Of a stretch of 64,000 nt of DNA, positions 49,982 through 59,156 are shown in pieces. The first letter of the stretch is position 1. The number at the start of each line of letters is the position of its first letter. Location of the stretch: contig CANLDW010000006.1 in NCBI GenBank assembly GCA_947489525.1, forward strand, positions 1 through 64,000. The letters are read 5' to 3'. This stretch comes from an uncultured Psychrobacter sp. GTDB taxonomy: Bacteria; Pseudomonadota; Gammaproteobacteria; Pseudomonadales; Moraxellaceae. A program made the translations under genes and the position numbers. Below the pieces are notes generated by a model, which did not search any database, had not been told where the DNA came from, and worked only from the letters and a program-made list of their open reading frames with translations.

Positions 49982-50755
49982 GTGAAGGTATTTACGATAA
50001 CCCTTGTACTCACCGCAATGACTGCCGTGCATACTGCCCAAGCACAACCCTTTGAATGGAAGTCAGAGATGAAACTTTGTCAATATCAAGGCGACTTTGA
50101 TCCCAAAAAATATACCGCCAAGCAAATTGAAAACTCCCATTTTGTATTGAACAGCTTAATAAAACCAAATCTTGACAGCTTTTCTGAATCTATGAGTAAT
50201 CTCTTTGTAGACAATATATCATCGAAAGACCCTGAGGTACTGGCTGAAGAATACAAACAAGCCAAGCATCATGTAGAACGACTCGATATAGTGCCCGCAG
50301 CAGAGACGCACAAACAAGAACTACTTAAAACCATTGAAGGGGAGTATGAAACGGCTAAGCTAGCTATCTTAGGTTATCAAAACCCTAGCGAAGCGCTCAA
50401 GAAAAGTCCACAGATGTGTAAGCACTATTTAGAACCGTTGTTAGGGGACGAAAATGCGGTGCAAAATAAATGGAAGCAAGTGGTTGAAGAGAAAATTGAA
50501 GAACAAGTACGTACAGGTAGCTTGAGTGAAGATTTTTATCGTAAGGCTGAGATGAGAGACTATAAAAAGCAAAAGTCGTTGAGTGCTTATTTCTATGCAC
50601 GAAATGCTATATCTTCTGGATTTTATAACTGTATCAAAAATACGGCTTACCGTCCTGACCGAAAGACGGTATCCGCCAACTACGCCAAACTTAATCGCAA
50701 AATATTTGGTGATAATTATACGGGGCAGTGTGTTGCGCAACAGAAAAGTAGGTAA
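49982..50755 (+). CDS. Unknown secreted protein inside the restriction island
   Basis: A 257-residue protein. A signal peptide (MKVFTITLVLTAM to about HTAQAQ) is followed by a mainly helical, lysine- and glutamate-rich mature part with four cysteines (KLCQY, QMCKHY, YNCIKN, GQCVAQ), which suggests two disulfides. No family was recognised. A secreted protein is unusual within a restriction locus. The ATG (here GTG at 49982) follows AAAAGGATC. It is an accessory passenger or a gene displaced by the island. Confidence 0.7.
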   Translation: MKVFTITLVLTAMTAVHTAQAQPFEWKSEMKLCQYQGDFDPKKYTAKQIENSHFVLNSLIKPNLDSFSESMSNLFVDNISSKDPEVLAEEYKQAKHHVERLDIVPAAETHKQELLKTIEGEYETAKLAILGYQNPSEALKKSPQMCKHYLEPLLGDENAVQNKWKQVVEEKIEEQVRTGSLSEDFYRKAEMRDYKKQKSLSAYFYARNAISSGFYNCIKNTAYRPDRKTVSANYAKLNRKIFGDNYTGQCVAQQKSR

Positions 50756-50842
50756 AAACTGAAGATCAGAGCGACTGAGATGGTGCATTTGAAGTTTTAC
50801 TATTTCTGATTGGTAATTGAAGAGCACTCTACGACTCAATAG

Positions 50843-51568
50843 CTAGTTATCATTCTTATATTTGTTGCGCTTATCTTCTTTTTCTAAATGTTTGAAAAGC
50901 TTATAGTTATTTAGAATTTCTGAATATATTGTATGAGTGCAGCTGATTTCATCGTTAGTTCGATATTCGATTTTGTCATACTGCTCTTTTTCATAGAGCC
51001 TCCAAACCTCAGTACCGCTCTCAAATTTTTTGCCTGGCATATATTTTGTTAATAAATCTTTTTTTAGTTTTGGATAGGCAAACATTGAGCTATGATTGAA
51101 CGTAGGAATCGCTAAATTAGATACATCTATAACGCGAAATTCTGTCTGAAAATAAAACGCTTCAGCATTTGATAGCAGCTCATATCTCTTTAACAGATCA
51201 AATATTACGGGAATATCAGAAGATATGATACCGATACCGCATAAGGTTGCAGAGACTCTACCGTTATTGCCTGCTTTAGCGTCTTGGTTGACTTGTTTTA
51301 ACAGATTATAAATATCGATCAATAAGGCTTTCTCAGAATCATAATTCCATAACCAAAATGACTGGATTTGATCTGAATCACTATCTAAAGGGTTTTCAAA
51401 GTCTTTTGTGGGATTAGCGACAAAAAAAGAACCTCCTAGCAGCTTGCAGTCTGGGTCCCAAGGGTTATAGCTTAACCCCTTAGTTCTTCTACTCGACTCT
51501 GGAACATAAAATTCTAAATCTAAAAAAATGATTCTGGTCTTGTGATAATTAACACTAAAGTTACGCAT
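50843..51568 (-). CDS. DEDDy-type 3'-5' exonuclease-like protein
   Basis: A 241-residue protein on the strand opposite to the hsd genes. The N-terminal strand has FLDLEF (D17 and E19), a D follows in SSDIPVIFDLL near residue 130, and the last motif is YRTNDE followed by SCTHTIYSEI. This is the YxxxD pattern of DEDDy exonucleases. The order matches the RNase H-like exonuclease fold. The gene is AT-rich and lies between hsdS and hsdR. It could process DNA or RNA; no substrate is visible. Confidence 0.7.
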   Translation of the reverse strand: MRNFSVNYHKTRIIFLDLEFYVPESSRRTKGLSYNPWDPDCKLLGGSFFVANPTKDFENPLDSDSDQIQSFWLWNYDSEKALLIDIYNLLKQVNQDAKAGNNGRVSATLCGIGIISSDIPVIFDLLKRYELLSNAEAFYFQTEFRVIDVSNLAIPTFNHSSMFAYPKLKKDLLTKYMPGKKFESGTEVWRLYEKEQYDKIEYRTNDEISCTHTIYSEILNNYKLFKHLEKEDKRNKYKNDN

Positions 51569-51716
51569 TAAAATTCCGTGCTAAAGTTGTGTTCTGTAAT
51601 TATAAAAAAATACTGCCACTAATGATAGAGTGTGCTGTAGGACTCGTAAAGAAAACATGAAAACCTCTATCTAAAAGTAGACTAAAAGTCACAATTATTA
51701 TTGAAACGGACTGACC

Positions 51717-54700
51717 ATGACCAACGCCCACAACACCACTTATGAATCTGTATTTCAAACCGATATCATCGATCAAATGCAAGCGAACGGTTGGCAATTG
51801 GGTCATGCTAGTAGCTATCAAGCAGACACCGCACTCTATGAGCAAGACGTATTGGACTTTGTCCAAGCTACCCAGCCGCAGGAGTGGGAGAAGTTTTGCA
51901 AATCCTTTCCGATCGATTCTGAGCGCCACTTTATTGCAGCCTTGGTTAAGCAGCTGGGTAAAGCCAATGCACAAGCTACCGATAGAGCCTCGCGCACTTA
52001 TGGCACCTTAGGTGTCTTGCGTCATGGACTCAAGATCCGTAACGCGCGCTTTAGCCTTTGCCAGTTCAAGCCTGAACATAATCTGAACCCCGACATCATG
52101 GCACGCTACGAGGCCAATATCTGCCGTATCGTTCCTGAGGTAGTCTATAGCCCGCACATTGCTACTAATAAAAGCAGCGTAAAAGACAGTACTAATCCTA
52201 CGGACAGCAAAATCGCTAAACGCAACCGCATCGATATCGTGCTGTTTGTGAATGGCTTGCCTATCACCACGATGGAGCTTAAGTCCGAGTTTAAGCAAGC
52301 AGTAGATAACGCCATTAGCCAGTACAAAAAGACGCGCCTGCCAACAGACCTTGACACGGGTAAAGCTGAGCCGCTACTGACCTTTAAGCGCGGCGCACTG
52401 GTACACTTCGCCGTCAGTCAATATGAAGTCTATATGACCACTAAGCTGGCAGGCGAGAACACCTACTTCTTACCTTTTAACAAAGGCACAAGCGAGGGTG
52501 GCGCGGGTAATGACGTGCCAGCCGATAGCAGCCGCTATGCCACCGATTATCTATGGAATGAGGTGCTGACCCCTGATCATTTGCTCGCTATATTAGGGCA
52601 CTTTATGCACCTACAGATCGAAGAGGAAGAAGACGCTATCGGGCGCAAGTCTAAAAAGGAAACCATGATATTCCCGCGCTATCATCAGTGGGATGTGGTG
52701 ACTAAATTGGTTAACGCTGCTATTAGTGAAGGGGCGGGCGAGCGCTACCTCATTCAGCATAGCGCAGGATCAGGCAAGTCAAATTCTATCGCATGGACAG
52801 CGCATCAGCTATCGACGTTATATAATAGCGACGGCGATAAGCAGTTTCACTCAGTGATCGTCATCACCGATCGCACCATACTCGATGACCAGCTACAAGA
52901 TACTATCTATCAGTTTGAACACGCCGATGGGGTAGTGGGTAAGATTAACCGAAAAGAGGGCGGCGGCTCCAAGTCTGAACAGCTTGCCGAAGCACTCATA
53001 AACGCGCAGCCGATTATCATTGTCACGATTCAAACCTTTCCGTTCGTGCTCAAAGCGATAGAGGACTCCAGCGTTTTGAAGTCGCGCCGCTACGCCATCA
53101 TAGCTGATGAAGCGCACTCCTCACAGACCGGCTCTACCGCGCGCCAGCTCAAAGAAGTCTTGGTCGCAGGAGAGATAGAGTCGAGCGAAGATATGTTAGA
53201 TAATGTGGTGGCTGCCCGTCGTCATAGTGACAATCTCAGCTACTACGCCTTTACCGCTACCCCAAAGCCAAAAACCATTGAGCTATTTGGGCGTCTACCT
53301 AATCCTGACTTACCTGCTTCCAAAGATAACAAGCCTGCTGCCTATCACGTCTATTCGATGCGCCAAGCGATAGAAGAAGGCTTTATCTTAGATGTGCTCA
53401 AAAACTATACCAACTACAAAGTGGTCTATCAGCTCAAGCAAACCCTCAAAGCTGATGATGAAGTGGATAGCCGCCGTGCCAAGATTAAATTGAATAACTG
53501 GGTGCGCCTGCATGATCATAATATCGCGCAAAAAGTAAAGATCATCATAGAGCACTTTAATGCTAATGTTAAAGGCTTACTTGGCGGGCAAGCCAAAGCC
53601 ATGGTGGTAACGGGTTCGCGTAAAGAAGCCGTACGCTACAAAATCGCCTTTGATAACTATATCAGCGATCACGGCTACAAAAATATCAATGCTATGGTGG
53701 CGTTCTCAGGGGAGGTCAGTTTTGACGACAGCGATCCTGACAGTGGCGCACTCCTTCCTAATGTGGTCGGTGATAAGTTCACTGAGCACAATATGAATAT
53801 CGGCCTAAAAGGACGGGATATGCGTACTGCCTTTGATAGCGACGACTATCAAGTGATGCTAGTAGCGAATAAGTTCCAGACCGGCTTCGATCAGCCTAAG
53901 CTCTGCGCTATGTACGTCGATAAAAAGCTAGTTGGCGTCGATTGCGTGCAAACGTTATCGCGGCTGAATCGTACTTATAAAGGCAAGGCTGAGAGTGGCA
54001 CCTTTGTGCTCGACTTCTTCAATGATCCTGAGGATATCTTAGCCGCCTTTCAGCCGTACTATGAGACTGCCACTTTGGCGGATGTCTCTGACCCTGACAA
54101 CGTTTACGACCTCTTTGAGAGACTGCGAGCGAGCCAGATATTTTTATGGCATGAGGTGGAGCAGTTTGTCGCGGCATTTTATAGCAAGAATAAGTCTAAC
54201 GCTGCGCTAAGTAATATCTGCAAACCTGCGGTTGAGCGTTGGCAGCAGCGTTATAAGCTGGCACGTGAACAAGCCCAGCACGCTAAGATAATGCTTGAGC
54301 GCACCAAAGACACGGATGATGTGGTACTGATTACCAATGCTACCAACGATTATAAAGGCTTTAAAGCCGATCAAGACGCGCTTGAGATCTTTAAAAAGGA
54401 TCTAGGCACCTTTACCCGCCAGTATGAGTTTATGTCGCAGATCGTTGACTATAATGATAAGGATTTAGAGAGGCTAAGTCTATACGCCCGTAATCTACAG
54501 CCGCTATTACGCGCGCGTGATGATAATGACGACGATATTGATTTAAGTAATATTGTTATGAGTCATTACCGCGTCTCAAAGCTCTATCAGCAGGATCTCA
54601 AACTACAAGAGAATAAATCAGAGTATCAGTTGGACCCAGGCGGCGGGGCGGGTACGGCGAAGCCTAAAGACGATAAAGAAGAGCGGTTGTCACAAGTGAT

Positions 54701-54998
54701 AAAACGCTTAAATGAGGTATTTGCAGGCGAGGACTTTACTGAAAGCGATATGATCAACTTTCAAAATACGATCTGGGATAAAGTCACTGAAAACGAGATC
54801 GTGGTCAAGCAATTTGTCAATAACAGTACCGATCAGATCATGCTAGGCGGCTATCCCGATGCCGCTATGGACGCGCTGTTTGAGAGCCAAGAGGCGTATG
54901 AAGGTATGACTATGCATCTATTGTCTAATCCAAAGCAATTCAAAACGTTTATTCGCTTGATGCTGGATACCAAGTTAGGTGCTGAGGTTTCAGGATAG
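51717..54998 (+). CDS. hsdR: Type I restriction-modification system, restriction subunit
   Basis: HsdR cuts unmodified DNA after ATP-driven translocation. The N-terminal nuclease has RIDIVLF near residue 170 and ELKSE near residue 186. The SF2 helicase part carries Walker A HSAGSGKS near residue 348 and the DEAH box IADEAHSS near residue 463. A later motif VANKFQTGFDQP is typical of HsdR motif V/VI. The length of 1093 residues is normal. The gene is separated from hsdS by two unrelated genes, which is unusual but known. Confidence 0.95.
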   Translation: MTNAHNTTYESVFQTDIIDQMQANGWQLGHASSYQADTALYEQDVLDFVQATQPQEWEKFCKSFPIDSERHFIAALVKQLGKANAQATDRASRTYGTLGVLRHGLKIRNARFSLCQFKPEHNLNPDIMARYEANICRIVPEVVYSPHIATNKSSVKDSTNPTDSKIAKRNRIDIVLFVNGLPITTMELKSEFKQAVDNAISQYKKTRLPTDLDTGKAEPLLTFKRGALVHFAVSQYEVYMTTKLAGENTYFLPFNKGTSEGGAGNDVPADSSRYATDYLWNEVLTPDHLLAILGHFMHLQIEEEEDAIGRKSKKETMIFPRYHQWDVVTKLVNAAISEGAGERYLIQHSAGSGKSNSIAWTAHQLSTLYNSDGDKQFHSVIVITDRTILDDQLQDTIYQFEHADGVVGKINRKEGGGSKSEQLAEALINAQPIIIVTIQTFPFVLKAIEDSSVLKSRRYAIIADEAHSSQTGSTARQLKEVLVAGEIESSEDMLDNVVAARRHSDNLSYYAFTATPKPKTIELFGRLPNPDLPASKDNKPAAYHVYSMRQAIEEGFILDVLKNYTNYKVVYQLKQTLKADDEVDSRRAKIKLNNWVRLHDHNIAQKVKIIIEHFNANVKGLLGGQAKAMVVTGSRKEAVRYKIAFDNYISDHGYKNINAMVAFSGEVSFDDSDPDSGALLPNVVGDKFTEHNMNIGLKGRDMRTAFDSDDYQVMLVANKFQTGFDQPKLCAMYVDKKLVGVDCVQTLSRLNRTYKGKAESGTFVLDFFNDPEDILAAFQPYYETATLADVSDPDNVYDLFERLRASQIFLWHEVEQFVAAFYSKNKSNAALSNICKPAVERWQQRYKLAREQAQHAKIMLERTKDTDDVVLITNATNDYKGFKADQDALEIFKKDLGTFTRQYEFMSQIVDYNDKDLERLSLYARNLQPLLRARDDNDDDIDLSNIVMSHYRVSKLYQQDLKLQENKSEYQLDPGGGAGTAKPKDDKEERLSQVIKRLNEVFAGEDFTESDMINFQNTIWDKVTENEIVVKQFVNNSTDQIMLGGYPDAAMDALFESQEAYEGMTMHLLSNPKQFKTFIRLMLDTKLGAEVSG

Positions 54999-55026
54999 GT
55001 TATACAGAGATTAAAAGGTACATAGC

Positions 55027-56259
55027 ATGATAGATAAGAATATCAATCTTTACGATACTGAAGAGGAACAGCTGCGTTATAACGTGAGTATGCTGCCAAC
55101 CTATTTATTGATGAAAGGTGTACCTGAAGGCAAAGCTTTGATGAGGAAGTTGACAAAAGAGCTTTCTAGGATACCTAGAAAGCAGAAAATGCAGATTGCA
55201 GACATATTTGATAATTTAGCTACAACGCAGGAAAAAGGGAGTGTTAAACCAGGAGATATAAGCTTAGAGGAGGGAGAACTATCTAAACACCCTTATGAGT
55301 CATTGGTAAGTATGCTTGGTGCTGAAACATCAACCTACTTACTTGAGCATGCTAAGATTGTAGACGATTGTTTGAGTCAGAAATTTGATAGTCAGCTTAT
55401 TATAGATTTTAAGAATTACTTGTCCAAGACTTTTAACTACGAAGATGAGGCGCTTAATATAAGCATGCCAGCAGGGGAGTTCTATTCTTTTATAGTGCTT
55501 AGTTTTATCGCTAATCTTGATGTTGCAGTCCATACTAATTTTTATTCAAGAGATATTATGCCGATTAGTCTGGGCTGGTTGTTTATGCATAAACTAGATC
55601 CAGATAAGTGGGAATATGATAAGAAAACTGAAGAATATAAGCTAACCAACAAAAATGGTAGTCCTTTCACTTGCACATCACGCTCGTTCATACATTTTAT
55701 ATTAACAGATCTTTACTTTTATGGGAGCGAGAAAACCAAACGAGTCCGTAAAATGCCAAAAGGCCATTACGGTCTTCGAAATGAGATTAATTGGAGAACG
55801 AATGACGAAGATGGTCAGCTGTATAGTTTTTTAGATAGAAAAAGCGAACGTGATAGTAAGAGAAACTGGATTAGTCTTGAAGAGTTTTATTGGTTGTTGG
55901 GTATGGAAGAATCTTCAGAAGACACACCTAATAAAGTGTTAATCAGCTATCAGAAGTCATTTATCAAATATATAAAAAATGAAGATATAAATGAACTGGG
56001 TGGCAATCCCCCTAGTTTTGAAGGCATGATCTGGTTTATATATGCTTTCTTTCAAAATATTTATGAGCGAGCGGATAAGCTTAGTAAGAGCAAGCAGAGC
56101 AAAGAGCAACATTGTTTTATTTGTGATGAGTACTATGGATTATGGGAGTCTATGACGATTAAGTATGAGAAGATGATCAGCGAATATATAGACAATACAC
56201 GTGTAGAATGGCCAGATTATTTAAAAAAACAAGCCACACGTATTGAACGTATGACTTGA
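55027..56259 (+). CDS. Unknown 410-residue protein after hsdR
   Basis: A soluble, mostly helical and charged protein I do not recognise. It starts 28 bases after hsdR and reads the same way, so it is probably co-transcribed. Noticeable segments are WPDYLKKQATRIER near the end and a CFICDEYYG piece with CxxC. The composition is AT-rich compared with hsdR. No nuclease, helicase or membrane feature is visible. It may be an accessory partner or regulator of the restriction system; that is inference. Confidence 0.7.
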   Translation: MIDKNINLYDTEEEQLRYNVSMLPTYLLMKGVPEGKALMRKLTKELSRIPRKQKMQIADIFDNLATTQEKGSVKPGDISLEEGELSKHPYESLVSMLGAETSTYLLEHAKIVDDCLSQKFDSQLIIDFKNYLSKTFNYEDEALNISMPAGEFYSFIVLSFIANLDVAVHTNFYSRDIMPISLGWLFMHKLDPDKWEYDKKTEEYKLTNKNGSPFTCTSRSFIHFILTDLYFYGSEKTKRVRKMPKGHYGLRNEINWRTNDEDGQLYSFLDRKSERDSKRNWISLEEFYWLLGMEESSEDTPNKVLISYQKSFIKYIKNEDINELGGNPPSFEGMIWFIYAFFQNIYERADKLSKSKQSKEQHCFICDEYYGLWESMTIKYEKMISEYIDNTRVEWPDYLKKQATRIERMT

Positions 56260-56280
56260 GATAAAAAGTAAAACTAAAAA

Positions 56281-56382
56281 CTACTTATTAGTACGATTTT
56301 TACCAGAGATCTTTCCTTTTTTCATGCTAGGTTTGTTCTCCGGATATTGTGAGCGCGATTTACCATTTTGTTTATTAGACAC
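56281..56382 (-). CDS. Small basic protein
   Basis: Thirty-three codons starting at GTG, with a strong AAGGAG site. The sequence begins MSNKQNGKSRSQ and ends KNRTNK: lysine-, serine- and asparagine-rich, no hydrophobic part. Together with the next small gene it forms a pair of the same orientation, convergent with the 410-residue gene. No function is known to me. Confidence 0.55.
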   Translation of the reverse strand: MSNKQNGKSRSQYPENKPSMKKGKISGKNRTNK

Positions 56383-56407
56383 AGTGATCTCCTTCTATTT
56401 AGTTTAT

Positions 56408-56503
56408 TTATTTACCTTTAGGCGGGTTATTATCACGACCACCACCTGATGGGTTACCCGTTGTGCTAGGCCAGCCGCCACCATTATTCATATAAATTTT
56501 CAT
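56408..56503 (-). CDS. Small glycine/proline-rich protein
   Basis: Thirty-one codons, MKIYMNNGGGWPS to NNPPKGK. It starts with ATG after TAATGGAG and ends 25 bases before the next small gene. The NGGGWPSTTG-type sequence with a GGGR turn resembles short uncharacterised proteins I associate with Acinetobacter-type genomes, but I cannot confirm it. Confidence 0.5.
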   Translation of the reverse strand: MKIYMNNGGGWPSTTGNPSGGGRDNNPPKGK

Positions 56504-56809
56504 AGTTGTTACTCCATTAAAGGTTTAATTTAGTTTATATAGTTAGTTACTAACTGACTATGTTTAATAGAGTAACGCACAATCTTGCTTGAATCTCCCA
56601 CAAAAGTGGTTTTTTTGGTCAAAAAACGTACAATCAGGTCAATCTATCAAAATGACAGAATAGTCTCGCTATCCCAACAAAGCAAAGCTTTAGGATCATA
56701 GGTAAGTGGAAGCTAGTACTGTCTTAAGTGACTATAAGTAAAATTAAAAGGGGTAAGACAAAAGGCCTCGAGCAGTAGGAGACTATACTAAGAAAATAGA
56801 AATAAGATA

Positions 56810-56886
56810 TGGTGCGCTCGGCGCGATTCGAACGCGCGACCCTCGGCTTCGGAGGCCGATACTCTATCCAACTGAGCTACGAGCGC
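56810..56886 (-). tRNA. tRNA-Arg (anticodon CCG)
   Basis: The minus strand gives a 77-base cloverleaf starting GCGCTCG and ending CGAGCGC-A-CCA. The D arm is GTAGCTCAGTTGGATAGAG, the anticodon loop CTCCGAA gives anticodon CCG (reads CGG), and the T loop is GTTCGAATC. CCA is encoded. It lies near the right edge of the restriction island. Confidence 0.97.
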
Positions 56887-57224
56887 TTAATGATGATATC
56901 GCTACGAATGGAATCAAAGGTAGCGAGGCAAAAAATCAAGACCGCCTAGTCTAGCAAATAAACACACTAAAGCCAATGCGTGACAGTAGCGATCGCCGTG
57001 TTTTGATAAAAAACAGCTCAGTCAATAAACAGTCATGGCAATTTACCCCAGTTGTCCCTTATAATGTCAGGGAAAACATTTAATCATTATAACTGAATAT
57101 CAATCACCAATTACAAGGGTGATGACAGGCGTTGTATCTATTTGTCGCTGCTGTTTTTGAGAGCAAGACTATAGGATTGCTTATGTCGTCAGCCATTTGT
57201 ATATGCAATAAGAGAACGTGACGA

Positions 57225-57872
57225 ATGAGAAAAGTAGTGATGTTATCGGCAGCTGCCATTCTAGGAATCGCTAGTATCGCGGTGAGCCAAGCTGAAGAGG
57301 TGCTAGATACCGTCGATGTGGCTGAGACCTCTCAGACTGAAGAGATTGTAGAGCGCGCGCCTGCAGTATTAGGTGACGAGACTCAAGCTGCTGCTGATAC
57401 AACGGATAGCGAGAACGTGGATCCTACTGCTGCTGCCGTGGCTGAAGCACCTGTGCAAGCCGCTGCCGCTGAAGAAGAGCCTATTCCTCAAGATACGCCG
57501 CAAGTCCAAAAACTTATCGCGCTTTACCCCAACCTGATCGCTCGTATTCAGCCTGTTGGCCGTGTTTGTTTTGAGGGCGGTGATGCTTGTGATGTCACGG
57601 CTCGCGCTGCAGGTGCTTCTGCAAGTGATGGTCCTCGTGATGGCACTGCGGTTTATAATGCAGTATGTCAGACTTGTCATGGGGCAGGTTTACTGGGATC
57701 ACCTGTATTGGGTGACGCTAGTGCTTGGGGTTCTCGTATTGCTAAGGGTAAAGAGACCTTATATACCCATGCTATTCAAGGCTTCAATGCTATGCCAGCA
57801 AAAGGCGGCGCTGATATCCCTGACGAAGAAGTCCAAAATGCAGTCGATTATATGGTTGCCGAGGCAAGCTAA
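57225..57872 (+). CDS. Cytochrome c (c5-type), periplasmic
   Basis: A 215-residue periplasmic electron carrier. The signal peptide ends near residue 23 (SQAEE). An acidic, alanine-rich linker (about residues 25-90) is followed by a single heme-binding domain. C148QTCH152 binds heme, and the methionine ligand is probably in GFNAMPAKGG. The ending EEVQNAVDYMV is typical of cytochrome c5. Its partner is not visible. A terminator follows. Confidence 0.93.
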   Translation: MRKVVMLSAAAILGIASIAVSQAEEVLDTVDVAETSQTEEIVERAPAVLGDETQAAADTTDSENVDPTAAAVAEAPVQAAAAEEEPIPQDTPQVQKLIALYPNLIARIQPVGRVCFEGGDACDVTARAAGASASDGPRDGTAVYNAVCQTCHGAGLLGSPVLGDASAWGSRIAKGKETLYTHAIQGFNAMPAKGGADIPDEEVQNAVDYMVAEAS

Positions 57873-58193
57873 TCTTAATGACTCTGTAACACTACTGCTT
57901 GGTATAGCGTTATCTTTGGTAGAGGGTTTGTTGATAGCTCATACTGCCAACTGTTTTATGAACACTATACGTCTATGCGTCTATGCGTCGCCGTATAGAA
58001 CGAAGAGCTTATCTCAGTGCCAAAGTGCTGAGATAAGCTTTTTTTATGGTCAGTCTCGACTCGTAAACGTATTTATCTTGTAGTCATACTAAATAACCTA
58101 CGACCTAACATTGAAATTGGTTACTAATAACCTCACTTCATAGCATTACCACATTTCTATAATCTAATATCAAAAAACGATAAAGAGGTCTTC
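57873..58193. other. Intergenic region between cytochrome and ABC genes
   Basis: A 321-base gap with the cytochrome terminator at 58006-58046, then AT-rich promoter-like sequence. No gene is supported. Confidence 0.45.
58006..58046 (+). terminator. Rho-independent terminator of the cytochrome gene
   Basis: AGCTTATCTCAG pairs with CTGAGATAAGCT (12 pairs) around a ten-base loop, followed by seven T. Confidence 0.92.
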
Positions 58194-59156
58194 ATGTCAG
58201 AAGTACCAGCACTCACTATCAAAAATTTATCCAAAACTTATGATAATGGCTTTTCAGCCCTTAAGGGGATTGACCTAACTGTTCCTCAAGGTGGCTTTTT
58301 TGCTTTGCTTGGTCCTAATGGGGCAGGTAAATCGACGATGATCGGTATTATCAGCTCTTTATTTAAGCCAACCACTGGCAGCGTACACATCTTTGGCACC
58401 GATTTGTTAGAAAACCCCTCAATTGCTAAGCAATACCTTGGCGTTGTGCCGCAAGAGTTTAACTTTAATCAGTTTGAAAAGGTGCAAGACATTTTAATCA
58501 CGCAAGCAGGCTACTTCGGTATTCCTGCGAGCGAAGCCAAACCTCGCGCAAAAAGGTTGCTGACGGCCCTGGGTTTGTGGGACAAACGCGATACCAAATC
58601 GCGTGAGCTGTCAGGGGGGATGAAGCGCCGCTTGATGATTGCTCGCGCACTCATTCATAAACCTAAGCTGTTGATCCTCGATGAGCCAACTGCCGGGGTC
58701 GATATTGAGCTGCGCCGCTCAATGTGGGAGTTTATGCAGCAGATTAACGTCGAAGAAAACACCACGATCATTCTTACCACTCACTATTTAGAGGAAGCTG
58801 AGCAGCTGTGTAAACGCATTGCCATTTTGGATCATGGCGAGATACGTATTAATACAGAGATGAAAGATCTGTTGGGACAGCTATCTGTTGAGACCTTTGT
58901 ACTTGATTTGACCCAGCCGCTGACCCAGCCTTTGAACATAGATCAGGTGACAGAGATTCATCAGCCCGATGCGTTAACCGTGGAAGTCACTTTAACGCAA
59001 GGTGAGACGTTGAACAGTGTATTTGAGCAGCTGACTGATCTTGATATCAAAGTCGCTAGTATGCGCAATAAGTCCAATCGCTTAGAGGAGCTGTTTATGC
59101 GCTTGGTTGAAAAGAACATCCAAAGCAAAGATAGCATGAAGGAGGCAGGGCTATGA
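58194..59156 (+). CDS. ABC transporter ATP-binding protein (YadG-like)
   Basis: A 320-residue ATPase. Walker A is GPNGAGKST near residue 39, the signature is LSGGMKRRL near residue 141, and Walker B is LLILDEP. The extra C-terminal 90 residues are typical of ABC-2 exporters (CcmA/YadG type). It overlaps the permease gene by four bases (ATGA). The substrate is unknown; drug, polysaccharide or lipid export are family options. Confidence 0.93.
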   Translation: MSEVPALTIKNLSKTYDNGFSALKGIDLTVPQGGFFALLGPNGAGKSTMIGIISSLFKPTTGSVHIFGTDLLENPSIAKQYLGVVPQEFNFNQFEKVQDILITQAGYFGIPASEAKPRAKRLLTALGLWDKRDTKSRELSGGMKRRLMIARALIHKPKLLILDEPTAGVDIELRRSMWEFMQQINVEENTTIILTTHYLEEAEQLCKRIAILDHGEIRINTEMKDLLGQLSVETFVLDLTQPLTQPLNIDQVTEIHQPDALTVEVTLTQGETLNSVFEQLTDLDIKVASMRNKSNRLEELFMRLVEKNIQSKDSMKEAGL

